A DNA stretch of 64,000 bases, taken from the NCBI GenBank assembly GCA_041920565.1, contig JBHGXS010000052.1, positions 1 to 64,000 on the forward strand. The letters run 5' to 3'. Positions within the stretch are counted from its first letter, which is position 1. Each line of letters opens with the position of its first letter. This document shows, in pieces, positions 40,239 to 49,514 of this stretch. A program made the translations under genes and the position numbers. The stretch comes from JAGHKQ01 sp041920565. GTDB taxonomy: Bacteria; Bacillota; Bacilli; Bacillales; Bacillaceae_G. The notes beneath the pieces were generated by a model. That model was not told the DNA's origin. It did not search any database and saw nothing but the letters and a program-made list of their open reading frames with translations.

Positions 40239-43211
40239 TTGAAAATTGAGAGCATACATATATATGGGTATGGAAAGCTGGAAGACGTGAAGCTGACACT
40301 CTCTTCTTTTCCCGTTATTTACGGACGAAATGAAGCAGGGAAATCCACCATTATGTCGTTCATCCGTTCTATTCTGTTTGGTTTTCCGGCAAATAGGCAA
40401 GAAAAACGCTATGAGCCAAAACAGGGAGGGAAATACGGGGGAGCCCTTACGGTTGTAACAGAACAGTACGGACGAATAAAAATAGAGCGATTTCCAAAAA
40501 CAGCTGCGGGCGAGGTTACAGTCTATTTTGCAGATGGATCAAGAGGCGGAGAAGAGATTGTGCAAGAGCTTATGAAGGGGATGGACAAAGCGTTATTTGA
40601 CTCCATTTTTGCTTTTGGTATGCACGGATTGCAAAACATCCATTCCTTAAGCGAAGAGGACATTGGAAGCTATTTGTTTTCAGCAGGCACGGTCGGCACT
40701 GATGCCCTTCTTCGTGCAGAAAAGAAGCTGCAAAAGGAAATGGATGCTTTGTTTAAACCGAACGGAAGAAAGCCGGCTCTTAATGTCATGCTGCAGGAAA
40801 CAGCTGGCCTGCATGAAAAGGTGAAAAAGTGGCAGGAGCAGCTTCTTATGTATGAGGAGTTAAAAGAAAAAAAGCAGCAGTACGAGCAACGGTTATCTGA
40901 AATATACAGACAAAAACAAACTCTAGAACGCTCGATTAAAGATGCACAAACGATGGTTTCCCTTCAACCATTGTTGATAGACAAAAAAAAGCAAGAGAGC
41001 TATTTGCAATCTTTGTCCGGACATGTATTTCCTGCAGACGGATTGAAGCGATATGATGCTCTGCAAGCTGAGCTAAAGCCGATAGAGGCGCAAATAGAAG
41101 CTGTGTTACAGAAGAAGCAGGCTGAACAGGAGCGGATTCAGTCTATTGTTGTTGATGAGAATGTAATAAAGCAAGCAGAGGCTGTAGAAAAATGCAGATT
41201 AAATAAGGCTGCTTACGATAGTCTTCTGCAAGAAATAAAAAATGCGAGTCTAATAGTTTCCCGCAATGAAGAAGAAATAGAAAAGATTGTGCATAATTTA
41301 GGACTAGAGAAGCCGGTTTTTTTTGTTGTTAAGCAGGACACGACTCTTGCTGCAAAGGAAGAAGTAACTGCGCTTGTTCAAAAGCACAGCCGGCTTACGG
41401 AACAAAAACATCAGCTGGATGAACGTTTTTCTAGTGCCAAAGAGACATTGGAGGAATACGAGGAACAAGTAAACTATTTACAAGGACAGCTGCTGTCAGA
41501 AGAAGAACGAAGCCATTACGCTAATTTAAAGCAACAATTTTTAGAGAATAGTAACGCTGCTTATCAAGAGAAACTGCTGCAAGACTTACGAGCCAGAAAA
41601 AATAAAATGGAAACAGCAGTAAAACGAAAAAAGAAACAATTGATAATAGCGATGGGAATTGTATTTGGTTTAGCTGCTGCTCTTCTCCTTTTTGGATTTT
41701 TTATCAACAATTTTGCTGTTTCTTTATCCGGCGTGTTTATTTTTGTTCTATCTATAGTTATTATGTTTTTTACACGAGGGCAAGAAACGGCCTTGTTACA
41801 GGAAATGAGCGAAGAAATAGCAGAGCTTGAACGAACGGTGTGCGATGATCGAGCATCGTTTGATACGAGAGAAGCTGCGCATAAATTGGAAAAGGACGAG
41901 CAAATTCGTCAGCTTTTGGAACGCGAGCAGTTTAAGCTGCAACAAAGTGAACGTCAATATAATCGTGTGGTTGCAGAATATGAGGAATGGGAAAGAAACT
42001 CCTATCTGCTGAAGCAGCAAATCAAAGAATGGATAAATCGCTATGGTTTGCCCCGCAGCACAGGCCATTCTCATCTTCTGCCGGCTTTTGAACAAATAGA
42101 GAAACTAAAGGCTCTTTATTATGAGATTCAGAGACAAAAGGAAAACATAAAGATTTGGCAAGAAAAAAAAGAAGAATACGAAAAGCAGATCTATACTCTT
42201 GCTAATGCTTTTGAAATAGCAGAGCATGATATTTCCTTATGCTTATATACAATGGACAAAAAGTTAAAGGAACAGCAGCAGCAAAAGCTTAAACTTCAGC
42301 AGCTAGAAGGGAAAAAAGCGGAGAGGGAGGAAGAGCTTGCCTCTCTTAAAGTGATACAAGAAAAATTACAGCAAGAAGCCGCGCAACTATTGTTAGCTGC
42401 CAATGCCCAAAACGAGGAAGAATTTCGCAAAAGAGGACAAATGGAAGAAGAGATTCGCGAAACGAAAAAGCAGCTTTCTTTTTTAAACGCTCAAATTGAA
42501 TTATTGCAAGATTCTTTAACAGAAACAAAGATAGAAGAGGATTTGATGCATACAAACTATAAAGAGCGTTTAGAAGAGCTGGAACAGCAGCAGCAAGCTT
42601 TTTATCATGAGGAACAAGAGCTGCAGACGTCGCTTGCCGAATCGAAATTGCACATTGCTAGCCTAGAAGAGGGAAGCACGTATGCAGACGTTCTTCACAC
42701 ATACGAACTGAAAAAATCACAGCTGCGCGAGCAAGCAAAAAAATGGGCAGCTTATGCCGTTGCGAAAACAATTTTATTAAAAACGAAAGAACAATATCAT
42801 AAAGAACGGCTGCCTCGCACTCTTTCCATTGCAGAACGATATTTTGAATATTTAACAGAGGGAGAATACAAGGCTGTATATGCACCGAATGCCAGTGAGC
42901 CATTTATCGTTGAACGCATTGACGGAACTCAGTTTTATGCCAATGAGTTGAGCCAAGCAACCGCAGAGCAGCTATATTTATCCCTTCGCTTGGCGCTTGC
43001 AAAGACGTATGAGGCCGCAATTAAGTATCCGCTTATCATTGATGACAGTTTTGTTAACTTTGATCTTCCACGTACGGAAAGAGCCTTGTCCTTGTTACAG
43101 GATATTGCAAGTGAACGGCAAATTTTCTTTTTCACCTGTCATGAGCATATATTGAATTTCTTTGATAAGGAACAAATTGCAGATTTAACCCAAAATGCCA
43201 TGAGCCGTTAA
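40239..43211 (+). CDS. yhaN: SbcC/Rad50-like ATPase YhaN
   Basis: This 990-residue protein has an N-terminal AAA half-domain with Walker A GRNEAGKST near residue 30, long coiled-coil arms (about 180-460 and 515-880), and the C-terminal half with SQATAEQLYLSLRLAL near 903 and Walker B YPLIIDDSFVNFD near 934. Between the arms, where Rad50 has its zinc hook, lie two hydrophobic helices (about 467-508; AMGIVFGLAAALLLFGFF), so the coiled coil probably folds back at the membrane. TTG start after GGGGAGAG. It partners YhaO, 12 bases upstream. Confidence 0.9.
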   Translation: MKIESIHIYGYGKLEDVKLTLSSFPVIYGRNEAGKSTIMSFIRSILFGFPANRQEKRYEPKQGGKYGGALTVVTEQYGRIKIERFPKTAAGEVTVYFADGSRGGEEIVQELMKGMDKALFDSIFAFGMHGLQNIHSLSEEDIGSYLFSAGTVGTDALLRAEKKLQKEMDALFKPNGRKPALNVMLQETAGLHEKVKKWQEQLLMYEELKEKKQQYEQRLSEIYRQKQTLERSIKDAQTMVSLQPLLIDKKKQESYLQSLSGHVFPADGLKRYDALQAELKPIEAQIEAVLQKKQAEQERIQSIVVDENVIKQAEAVEKCRLNKAAYDSLLQEIKNASLIVSRNEEEIEKIVHNLGLEKPVFFVVKQDTTLAAKEEVTALVQKHSRLTEQKHQLDERFSSAKETLEEYEEQVNYLQGQLLSEEERSHYANLKQQFLENSNAAYQEKLLQDLRARKNKMETAVKRKKKQLIIAMGIVFGLAAALLLFGFFINNFAVSLSGVFIFVLSIVIMFFTRGQETALLQEMSEEIAELERTVCDDRASFDTREAAHKLEKDEQIRQLLEREQFKLQQSERQYNRVVAEYEEWERNSYLLKQQIKEWINRYGLPRSTGHSHLLPAFEQIEKLKALYYEIQRQKENIKIWQEKKEEYEKQIYTLANAFEIAEHDISLCLYTMDKKLKEQQQQKLKLQQLEGKKAEREEELASLKVIQEKLQQEAAQLLLAANAQNEEEFRKRGQMEEEIRETKKQLSFLNAQIELLQDSLTETKIEEDLMHTNYKERLEELEQQQQAFYHEEQELQTSLAESKLHIASLEEGSTYADVLHTYELKKSQLREQAKKWAAYAVAKTILLKTKEQYHKERLPRTLSIAERYFEYLTEGEYKAVYAPNASEPFIVERIDGTQFYANELSQATAEQLYLSLRLALAKTYEAAIKYPLIIDDSFVNFDLPRTERALSLLQDIASERQIFFFTCHEHILNFFDKEQIADLTQNAMSR

Positions 43212-43274
43212 AGAAGCTCCTCTTCTCAAGGCAACTTCTTTTGTCCTAAGGCTCATATGCCAATCTTTTGATGG

Positions 43275-43280
43275 TATACT
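43275..43280 (+). promoter_or_regulatory. Extended -10 promoter of yhaM
   Basis: TGGTATACT gives a TGn-extended -10 (TATACT), about 30 bases before the yhaM start codon. No clear -35 was found, which extended -10 promoters may lack. Confidence 0.45.
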
Positions 43281-43309
43281 AAAAGTAGTATTAAGCTGGA
43301 GGATATTCT

Positions 43310-44254
43310 ATGAAAAAGAAACTTACTCAATATGAAGTTGGTGAACAAGTCGATTTATATTTGCTGATTAAATCTTCTATGAAAGGAACGGCCAGCAACG
43401 GGAAGCCGTTTTTGACGTTAATATTGCAAGACCAAAGCGGCGAAATTGAAGCGAAGCTGTGGGACGTTTCAAAGGAGGATGAAGGAAATTACGTTGCAGA
43501 ACGTATCGTGAAAGTGCTTGGCGATGTACAAAACTATAAAGGGCGCATTCAATTGAAGCTGAAGCAAATTCGATTAGCTCAGCCGCATGAAGCGCAGGAT
43601 GCTTCTGATTTTGTCGAAAAGGCTCCATTGACCAAAGAAGTCATGATCGAAAAAGTTACACAATATGTCTTCGAAATGAGAAATCCAAATATACAGCGGA
43701 TTACACGTCACTTACTAAAAAAATATCAAGCTTCTTTCTTCGATTATCCAGCAGCTACGAAAAACCATCATGAATTTGTGTCCGGCTTGGCCTATCATGT
43801 TGTTTCCATGTTGGACCTAGCAAAAGCTATTGCGCACCTGTATCCATCTCTAGACAAAGATTTATTATATGCCGGTGTCATTTTGCATGACTTGGGGAAA
43901 GTAACGGAATTGTCCGGTCCGATTTCCACGACATATACAGTAGAGGGAAATTTAATCGGTCATATTTCCATAATGGTAAGCGAAATCGCCAAAGCGGCAG
44001 AAGAGCTGAACATTCAAGGGGAAGAAGTGATGGTGCTGCAGCATATTGTACTCAGTCATCATGGGAAGCCGGAATGGGGCAGCCCGAAGCCGCCGATGAT
44101 CAAAGAAGCGGAAGTGCTTCACTACATTGATAATTTAGACGCAAAAATGAATATGCTAGATCGGGCTTTAAGCAGAGTGAAGCCGGGGGAATTCACGGAG
44201 CGTGTTTTTGCTTTAGATAACCGTTCTTTTTACAAGCCAACTTTTCATCAGTAG
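43310..44254 (+). CDS. yhaM: 3'-5' exoribonuclease YhaM
   Basis: This 314-residue enzyme trims RNA (and single-stranded DNA) from the 3' end. It has an OB-fold N-terminal domain (about 10-95, LILQDQSGEIEAKLW) and an HD domain (about 155-280) with NHHEFVSGLAYHVVSML and VILHDLGKVTELSG. The HD pair binds the divalent metal. A later conserved HHGKPEWGSPKPP is present. Length matches B. subtilis YhaM. GGAGGATATTCT precedes ATG. It follows yhaN by 98 bases and has its own promoter. Confidence 0.95.
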   Translation: MKKKLTQYEVGEQVDLYLLIKSSMKGTASNGKPFLTLILQDQSGEIEAKLWDVSKEDEGNYVAERIVKVLGDVQNYKGRIQLKLKQIRLAQPHEAQDASDFVEKAPLTKEVMIEKVTQYVFEMRNPNIQRITRHLLKKYQASFFDYPAATKNHHEFVSGLAYHVVSMLDLAKAIAHLYPSLDKDLLYAGVILHDLGKVTELSGPISTTYTVEGNLIGHISIMVSEIAKAAEELNIQGEEVMVLQHIVLSHHGKPEWGSPKPPMIKEAEVLHYIDNLDAKMNMLDRALSRVKPGEFTERVFALDNRSFYKPTFHQ

Positions 44255-44325
44255 TCATAATTTTATCTTTCTCTTCATACAGTGAAAGTAAATAAGCTTG
44301 TCTTAAAAGGAAGGGAAGGATATAG

Positions 44326-44526
44326 ATGGAATTGCTGCCTTGGTGGGTGTATCTTGTTATTTTTGGCATCATTGTAAGCGGATATATGGTCCTGTATACG
44401 TCTAAAAAAGAAGAAGAAATTGACCAAGCCTATGTAGAACGAGAAGGAGAAATTTATATGGAACGTATTCGCGAAGAGAGAAAAAAACGAGAAAGCAACA
44501 AAAAGAATTCCTCTATCTTATCATGA
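44326..44526 (+). CDS. yhaL: Sporulation protein YhaL family
   Basis: This 66-residue protein has one membrane helix (about 6-24: WWVYLVIFGIIVSGYMVLY) followed by a charged helix rich in Glu, Arg and Lys (EEEIDQAYVEREGEIYMERI). YhaL is a sporulation-associated small membrane protein of unknown mechanism. The start is ATG after AGGAAGGGAAGG. It lies 71 bases after yhaM, as in B. subtilis, and ends in a strong hairpin. Confidence 0.88.
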   Translation: MELLPWWVYLVIFGIIVSGYMVLYTSKKEEEIDQAYVEREGEIYMERIREERKKRESNKKNSSILS

Positions 44527-44555
44527 AACCGGCTTGGATGCCGGTTTCATGATAA
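44518..44555 (+). terminator. Hairpin overlapping the yhaL stop codon
   Basis: TTATCATGAAACCGGC and GCCGGTTTCATGATAA form a perfect 16-bp stem. The T tract is poor, so termination is likely but not certain. Confidence 0.6.
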
Positions 44556-44594
44556 TCCTAAAATAAGAAAAAGAAAAGGAAATGAACATAAGAA

Positions 44595-44623
44595 TTGACA
44601 ACGTTTCCAATATAATTTACCAT
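44595..44623 (+). promoter_or_regulatory. glpK promoter with overlapping cre site
   Basis: TTGACA (44595-44600) and TACCAT (44618-44623) are 17 bases apart. TGACAACGTTTCCA (44596-44609), overlapping the -35, matches the CcpA consensus at 13 of 14 positions, so glucose should repress glpK. Confidence 0.6.
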
Positions 44624-44649
44624 TGTAGTTAAATTAATAATAGTAACGG

Positions 44650-44712
44650 AGAAACGGAGACCCACATAAAACACGCTTTATTAAAAAGTGTATTTTATTG
44701 TGGGCTTTTTTC
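44650..44712 (+). promoter_or_regulatory. glpK leader terminator, probable GlpP antitermination target
   Basis: CCCACATAAAACAC pairs with a GTGTATTTTATTGTGGG-like arm and is followed by TTTTTTCT, just before the glpK ribosome binding site. A purine stretch, GGAGAAACGGAGA, precedes the stem. In B. subtilis GlpP with glycerol-3-phosphate prevents termination in such leaders. glpP itself is not in the window. Confidence 0.65.
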
Positions 44713-44742
44713 TTTCGTGTGAAACGGATTAGGGGGAGCGGT

Positions 44743-46233
44743 ATGGAGATATATATTTTGTCGTTGGACCAAGGAACAACGAGTTCGCGCGCCATTTTAT
44801 TTAATAAAAAAGGCGAGATTGTTCATGTTTCTCAAAAGGAGTTCACACAGCATTTTCCAAAGCCGGGATGGGTTGAGCATAACCCGAATGAAATATGGGG
44901 TTCCGTTTTGGCTGTCATTGCAACTTGTTTGATTGAATCCGGTGTGAAGCCAGAGCAAGTTGCAGGAATCGGGATTACAAACCAACGCGAAACGACAGTT
45001 GTATGGGAAAAAGAAACAGGAAAGCCTGTTTATAACGCTATTGTGTGGCAATCCCGTCAAACGAAAGACATTTGTGGGCAGTTAAAGGAACAAGGATATG
45101 ATGCTGTTGTCAGAGAAAAAACGGGCTTGTTAATTGATGCTTATTTTTCCGGTACAAAAGTGAAGTGGATTTTAGATAATGTAGAGGGTGCACGTGAGAA
45201 AGCAGAAAGAGGAGAGCTTCTGTTTGGAACGATTGATACATGGCTCGTTTGGAAATTATCAGGCGGCAGCGTTCACGTAACTGATTATTCCAATGCTTCC
45301 CGTACATTGCTCTTTAACATCCATGACCTTACATGGGATCAAGAACTATTAGAGATGTTAACGGTACCGGAAAGCATGCTGCCGGACGTTCGTCCTTCTT
45401 CTGAAGTGTACGGCTATACTGCGGAACATCATTTCTTCGGACAAAAAATTCCGATAGCTGGTATTGCGGGGGATCAACAAGCAGCTCTATTCGGGCAAGC
45501 TTGCTTCACGGAAGGGATGGCAAAAAATACGTATGGTACCGGCTGTTTCATGTTAATGAACACAGGAGAGCGGGCAGTTCCGTCTCAGCATGGTTTACTA
45601 ACGACTATCGCTTGGGGGTTAAATGGCAAAGTAGAGTATGCTCTTGAAGGCAGCATTTTTGTTGCAGGCTCAGCCGTACAATGGCTTCGCGACGGATTGC
45701 GAATGTTCAAAGACGCAAAAGAAAGCGAAGAATATGCCGCACGAGTAGATTCTACAGAAGGGGTTTATGTTGTTCCAGCTTTCGTCGGCCTCGGCACCCC
45801 TTATTGGGACAGCGAGGTGAGGGGAGCTGTGTTCGGATTGACACGGGGCACAAAGAAGGAGCATTTCATTCGTGCTACTCTTGAGGCGCTTGCGTATCAA
45901 ACGAAAGATGTTGTCAGCGCAATGGAGGCGGATTCAGGAATTGAACTGAAGACACTTCGGGTGGATGGAGGAGCAGTAAAAAATAACTTCTTGATGCAAT
46001 TCCAAGGCGATATATTAGGAGTACCGGTAGAACGTCCGGTTGTCAATGAAACAACGGCGCTTGGGGCAGCTTATTTGGCCGGATTGGCAGTAGGATATTG
46101 GAAAGACCAAGAAGAAATTGCGAAGCAATGGAATATTGACCGCCGCTTTGAAACAAATATGCCTGAAGAAATGCGGAAAGAATTGTATGACGGCTGGAAA
46201 AAAGCGATTGAAGCAACAAAAGTTTTCAAATAA
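44743..46233 (+). CDS. glpK: Glycerol kinase
   Basis: This 496-residue FGGY kinase phosphorylates glycerol to sn-glycerol-3-phosphate. It carries SLDQGTTSSRAILF, TNQRETTVVWEKETG, GIAGDQQAALFGQ, NTYGTGCFMLMNTG and DGGAVKNNFLMQFQ. His230 in EHHFFG matches the site phosphorylated by HPr in Firmicute enzymes, so activity should depend on the PTS. ATG at 44743 lies 3-4 bases beyond AGGGGGAGC and gives the standard length; the longer reading upstream would enter the leader terminator. The usual glpF gene is missing between the leader and glpK. Confidence 0.96.
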   Translation: MEIYILSLDQGTTSSRAILFNKKGEIVHVSQKEFTQHFPKPGWVEHNPNEIWGSVLAVIATCLIESGVKPEQVAGIGITNQRETTVVWEKETGKPVYNAIVWQSRQTKDICGQLKEQGYDAVVREKTGLLIDAYFSGTKVKWILDNVEGAREKAERGELLFGTIDTWLVWKLSGGSVHVTDYSNASRTLLFNIHDLTWDQELLEMLTVPESMLPDVRPSSEVYGYTAEHHFFGQKIPIAGIAGDQQAALFGQACFTEGMAKNTYGTGCFMLMNTGERAVPSQHGLLTTIAWGLNGKVEYALEGSIFVAGSAVQWLRDGLRMFKDAKESEEYAARVDSTEGVYVVPAFVGLGTPYWDSEVRGAVFGLTRGTKKEHFIRATLEALAYQTKDVVSAMEADSGIELKTLRVDGGAVKNNFLMQFQGDILGVPVERPVVNETTALGAAYLAGLAVGYWKDQEEIAKQWNIDRRFETNMPEEMRKELYDGWKKAIEATKVFK

Positions 46234-46282
46234 GCATAAAATGTAGTAAACTAATGATAAGTTAATACATTTGGCAGGAGAT

Positions 46283-46345
46283 TCGGAGAGACCGCAATGC
46301 ATTATAGTACACTTTTGCTATAGTGCTGTTTGCGGTCTCTTTTTA
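46283..46345 (+). promoter_or_regulatory. glpD leader terminator, probable GlpP antitermination target
   Basis: AGAGACCGCA (46287-46296) pairs with TGCGGTCTCT (46331-46340); inside, GCATTATAG and CTATAGTGC pair again. TTTTT follows. The stem is preceded by AGGAGATTCGG. It lies 22 bases before the glpD start, the same arrangement as in B. subtilis glpD, which GlpP controls. Confidence 0.75.
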
Positions 46346-46366
46346 TATGCAAAAGGGGGATGCAAA

Positions 46367-48049
46367 ATGAATTTTTCAAGTCGCAAACGAAAAGAAATGT
46401 TAGCGGAAGTGAATAAAAAGAAAGTGGATCTTATCGTTATTGGAGGCGGGATTACCGGATGCGGCATTGCGTTAGATGCCGTCACAAGAGGGATTTCTAC
46501 TGTTCTATTTGAAATGCAGGACTTTGCTGCAGGGACATCCAGCCGTTCGACAAAGCTGGTTCATGGCGGTTTGCGCTATTTAAAGCAATTTGAAGTGCGG
46601 ATGGTAGCGGAAGTAGGAAAGGAACGAGCTGTTGTATATGAAAACGGGCCTCATGTTACCACTCCCGAATGGATGCTCCTTCCTATTCATAAAGGCGGTA
46701 CATTTGGCAAGTTCAGCACATCGATTGGTCTGAAAGTGTATGATTACTTGGCAGGGGTAAAGAAACAAGAAAGACGCAGTATGCTCAATGTAAAAGAAAC
46801 ATTAGAGAAAGAACCATTGTTGAAACAGGAAGGGTTAAAAGGAGGCGGATATTATGTAGAATACCGAACTGATGATGCACGTTTAACCATAGAAGTATTA
46901 AAAGAAGCCGTAGAACAAGGAGCAACCGCGCTCAACTATACAAAAGCAGAAGAATTCATTTATGAGAACGGAAAAGTAATTGGGGTCAAAGTAATCGACC
47001 AGCTTGATGGCCGCGCATATGAAGTGTATGGAAAGAAAATTGTCAATGCAACAGGACCATGGGTAGACCGTTTACGAGAAAAAGACAATTCAAAAAAAGG
47101 AAAAACATTGCAGCTGACAAAAGGGATTCATCTTGTTATTGATCAACAACGATTTCCGTTAAAACAGGCGGTTTATTTTGATACACCGGACGGAAGAATG
47201 GTGTTCGCAATTCCTCGCGATGGAAAAACGTATATAGGAACGACAGATACATTCTATGATCAAGATACAGCGCATCCTAAAATGACGGTTGCCGACCGGA
47301 AATATGTAATTAAAGCAATTAATTATATGTTTCCGACATTACACATAACGGAAAAAGATGTTGAATCCAGCTGGGCAGGGGTTCGTCCCCTTATTTTCGA
47401 AGAAGGGAAGTCCGCATCGGAGATTTCTCGGAAGGATGAAATTTGGCAATCTGAATCGGGGCTGATTACCATTGCAGGCGGGAAGCTGACGGGATATAGA
47501 AAAATGTCTGAAATGGTAGTAGATTTAGTTGCAGATTTACTTCAAAAAGAAGGGCGCGCCACTTATCCTGCATGTAAAACGAAGCATATGCCGATTTCAG
47601 GGGGGAAAGTAGGCGGTTCGCACAATTTGCAAGCGTTCATTGCGAAAAAGACAGAAGAAGGAAGAGAGCATGGATTAAATAAGGAGCAAGCAGAACAATT
47701 TGCGCGTTTTTATGGTTCCAATGTCAATTATATTTTTGAACTTGTACGAAAGTATGAAAAAGAAGCAAACGAGTGGGGTATGCCTCTAGAAGTATTCATC
47801 CCGCTTATATATGCCATTGATTATGAAATGGCAGCAAAGCCCGTGGACTTCTTCATCCGCCGTACGGGAGCTCTGTTTTTCAATATTCATTGGGTGTACA
47901 AATGGAAAGAGGCTGTCGTTGATTGTATGGCGAATCGTTTAAATTGGACGATGGAGCAAAAGAAGCAGTATATGAAAGAATTGGAGATTCAATTGCGTGA
48001 CGCAGTTGTGCCAATTGATGAGGATACATCCAGTTCACTCGGTGCGTAA
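46367..48049 (+). CDS. glpD: Aerobic glycerol-3-phosphate dehydrogenase
   Basis: This 560-residue peripheral membrane flavoenzyme oxidises glycerol-3-phosphate to dihydroxyacetone phosphate, passing electrons to menaquinone. It has the FAD motif VIGGGITGCGIALDA near residue 24, GTSSRSTKLVHGGLRYL near 50, YIGTTDTFY near 280 and a C-terminal DAO_C domain containing the characteristic HWVYKWKEAV. ATG at 46367 has AAAGGGGG upstream; an earlier in-frame codon lies in the leader terminator. It is separately controlled but works directly after GlpK. Confidence 0.95.
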   Translation: MNFSSRKRKEMLAEVNKKKVDLIVIGGGITGCGIALDAVTRGISTVLFEMQDFAAGTSSRSTKLVHGGLRYLKQFEVRMVAEVGKERAVVYENGPHVTTPEWMLLPIHKGGTFGKFSTSIGLKVYDYLAGVKKQERRSMLNVKETLEKEPLLKQEGLKGGGYYVEYRTDDARLTIEVLKEAVEQGATALNYTKAEEFIYENGKVIGVKVIDQLDGRAYEVYGKKIVNATGPWVDRLREKDNSKKGKTLQLTKGIHLVIDQQRFPLKQAVYFDTPDGRMVFAIPRDGKTYIGTTDTFYDQDTAHPKMTVADRKYVIKAINYMFPTLHITEKDVESSWAGVRPLIFEEGKSASEISRKDEIWQSESGLITIAGGKLTGYRKMSEMVVDLVADLLQKEGRATYPACKTKHMPISGGKVGGSHNLQAFIAKKTEEGREHGLNKEQAEQFARFYGSNVNYIFELVRKYEKEANEWGMPLEVFIPLIYAIDYEMAAKPVDFFIRRTGALFFNIHWVYKWKEAVVDCMANRLNWTMEQKKQYMKELEIQLRDAVVPIDEDTSSSLGA

Positions 48050-48052
48050 TAA

Positions 48053-48085
48053 AAACAGGATAAGCATCTTGCTTATCCTGTTTCG
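48053..48085. terminator. Bidirectional terminator between glpD and prsA
   Basis: AAACAGGATAAGC pairs with GCTTATCCTGTTT across a 5-base loop, with flanking A and T runs. Confidence 0.85.
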
Positions 48086-48087
48086 TA

Positions 48088-48924
48088 TTATTCAGCAGTT
48101 TTAAATGTATCTTTCAAATCTTTGTCCTCGACTTTAATGTCTGCTTTTTTCAGTTCCTCGTCCACAATTTTGTTAACAGTAGTCTGATCGTTCACTTTTT
48201 TCTCAACAAGCTCTTCTTTTAGTTTGCCTTTTACTTTATCAAACGGCTCAAGCGGTTTTTTGTCAGTCAGCTTAATAATGTGATAGCCGAATTGAGATTT
48301 TACTGGTTCGCTGATTTGTCCTACTTGCAGTTTATAAGCAGCCTCTTCGAATTCAGCAACCATTTTGCCGGGACCGAAGTATCCTAAGTCGCCGCCTTTT
48401 TCAGCAGAGCCTGTATCTTCGGAGTTTTCCTTTGCTAATGTTGCAAAATCTTCGCCTTTGTCAAGGCGAGCTTTAATCTCTTTTGCTTTTGCTTCATCTT
48501 TTACAAGAATGTGGCTCGCACGAATTTCAGGCTTGTAGTTTTCTTTTAATTCCTTGTCAGTGATCGTTTTTTCTACTGCTTTTTTGATGGCAAGGTTAGA
48601 ACGAATTTGCTGCTTTAATGCCTTTTCGTCCATGCCGCTTTGCTTTAATGCATCTTCAAATTGATCACCGTATTGTTCTTTAATTTTATTAAATTCTTTG
48701 TCCACTTCTTTATCAGAAACATTATATTTTTTTGTGAACACTTTTGTTACGACAAGCTCTTTTAACACATTTTGCCCGCCGCGGTTTTTCATTGCCTCAT
48801 AAAATTCTTCTTTTGTTACGTTGCCTGCGCTTGTTTTAACAATGGGATCGGAATCTTGCATTGTATTACATGCAGACAGTGCGAATACGCTCGTTGCAGC
48901 CAGCGCAATAATTGCCTTCTTCAT
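48088..48924 (-). CDS. prsA: Extracellular foldase PrsA
   Basis: This 278-residue lipoprotein has a signal peptide ending in LSAC (lipid Cys19) and a parvulin-type peptidyl-prolyl isomerase domain (about 133-228: IRASHILVKDEAKAKEI, GGDLGYFGPGKMVAEFEEAA, VKSQFGYHIIKL). N- and C-terminal helices form the chaperone part. It folds secreted proteins at the outer face of the membrane. ScoC, encoded nearby, represses prsA in B. subtilis. AGGAGTG precedes ATG. Confidence 0.95.
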   Translation of the reverse strand: MKKAIIALAATSVFALSACNTMQDSDPIVKTSAGNVTKEEFYEAMKNRGGQNVLKELVVTKVFTKKYNVSDKEVDKEFNKIKEQYGDQFEDALKQSGMDEKALKQQIRSNLAIKKAVEKTITDKELKENYKPEIRASHILVKDEAKAKEIKARLDKGEDFATLAKENSEDTGSAEKGGDLGYFGPGKMVAEFEEAAYKLQVGQISEPVKSQFGYHIIKLTDKKPLEPFDKVKGKLKEELVEKKVNDQTTVNKIVDEELKKADIKVEDKDLKDTFKTAE

Positions 48925-49130
48925 TGAATAACACTCCTACTTATGTATTTTTTACTTACAGTATGTTCAATTGATACAACAATTAATATACCACATTTAA
49001 ATATGTTTTCCTATGTTGAAAAGAAAATTTAGCGGTTTGCTGTCATATTCAAAAAAACCGGGACATTCGCATAGGCAAATGAAAAAAATTTCAATAGTAT
49101 GTATGGAAGCGTGAAAAGGAGGTATAAAAG

Positions 49131-49217
49131 CTGGGCTACAATTATGGCAACGGCTTTGTGCTGATCGTTGTATTGTTTATCTTGTTAATTATCGTGGGTT
49201 GTGCTTACGTTTCTTAA
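49131..49217 (+). CDS. YjcZ-family sporulation peptide with apparent CTG start
   Basis: The 28-residue peptide reads LGYNYGNGFVLIVVLFILL and ends VGCAYVS. It is one hydrophobic helix following a Gly/Tyr/Asn-rich tip, typical of YjcZ peptides. AAAAGGAGG lies eight bases before CTG. The codon pair before it is TAA AAG, so no ATG, GTG or TTG can supply the family's usual N-terminus (M-G-Y). CTG is therefore the best start. Confidence 0.6.
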   Translation: MGYNYGNGFVLIVVLFILLIIVGCAYVS

Positions 49218-49318
49218 TGGATCAACATTAGAAGATTAAAAGAAGCAGGATAAACGCCTACTCCTTAGAATCGGAATTTGCATATTATATGATACGTAAC
49301 TTGAAGGAGGTGTCAGGC

Positions 49319-49408
49319 ATGAGCGGCGGATACAACTACTTTGGCGGCTTTGCGTTAATCGTCGTACTATTCATTTTATTAATTATCGTAGGTTGCGCTT
49401 GGTTATAA
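49319..49408 (+). CDS. YjcZ-family sporulation peptide
   Basis: AAGGAGGTGTCAGGC precedes ATG; the 29-residue peptide begins MSGGYNYFGGFALIVVLFIL and ends VGCAWL. It is the most canonical of three adjacent copies. These peptides are made during sporulation in Bacillus and related genera; function is not established. A terminator follows at 49432. Confidence 0.8.
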   Translation: MSGGYNYFGGFALIVVLFILLIIVGCAWL

Positions 49409-49431
49409 CCAGTAAACGAAAAAACTATTAC

Positions 49432-49465
49432 AAAAAGTTCAGTCAACCGCGGCTGAACTTTTTTA
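49432..49465 (+). terminator. Terminator after second YjcZ gene
   Basis: AAAAAGTTCAG pairs with CTGAACTTTTT, then TT. Confidence 0.8.
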
Positions 49466-49514
49466 TTCAGCCTACATATACATAACAAAAACAAAAAAAT
49501 TGAGGAGGGGAAAA

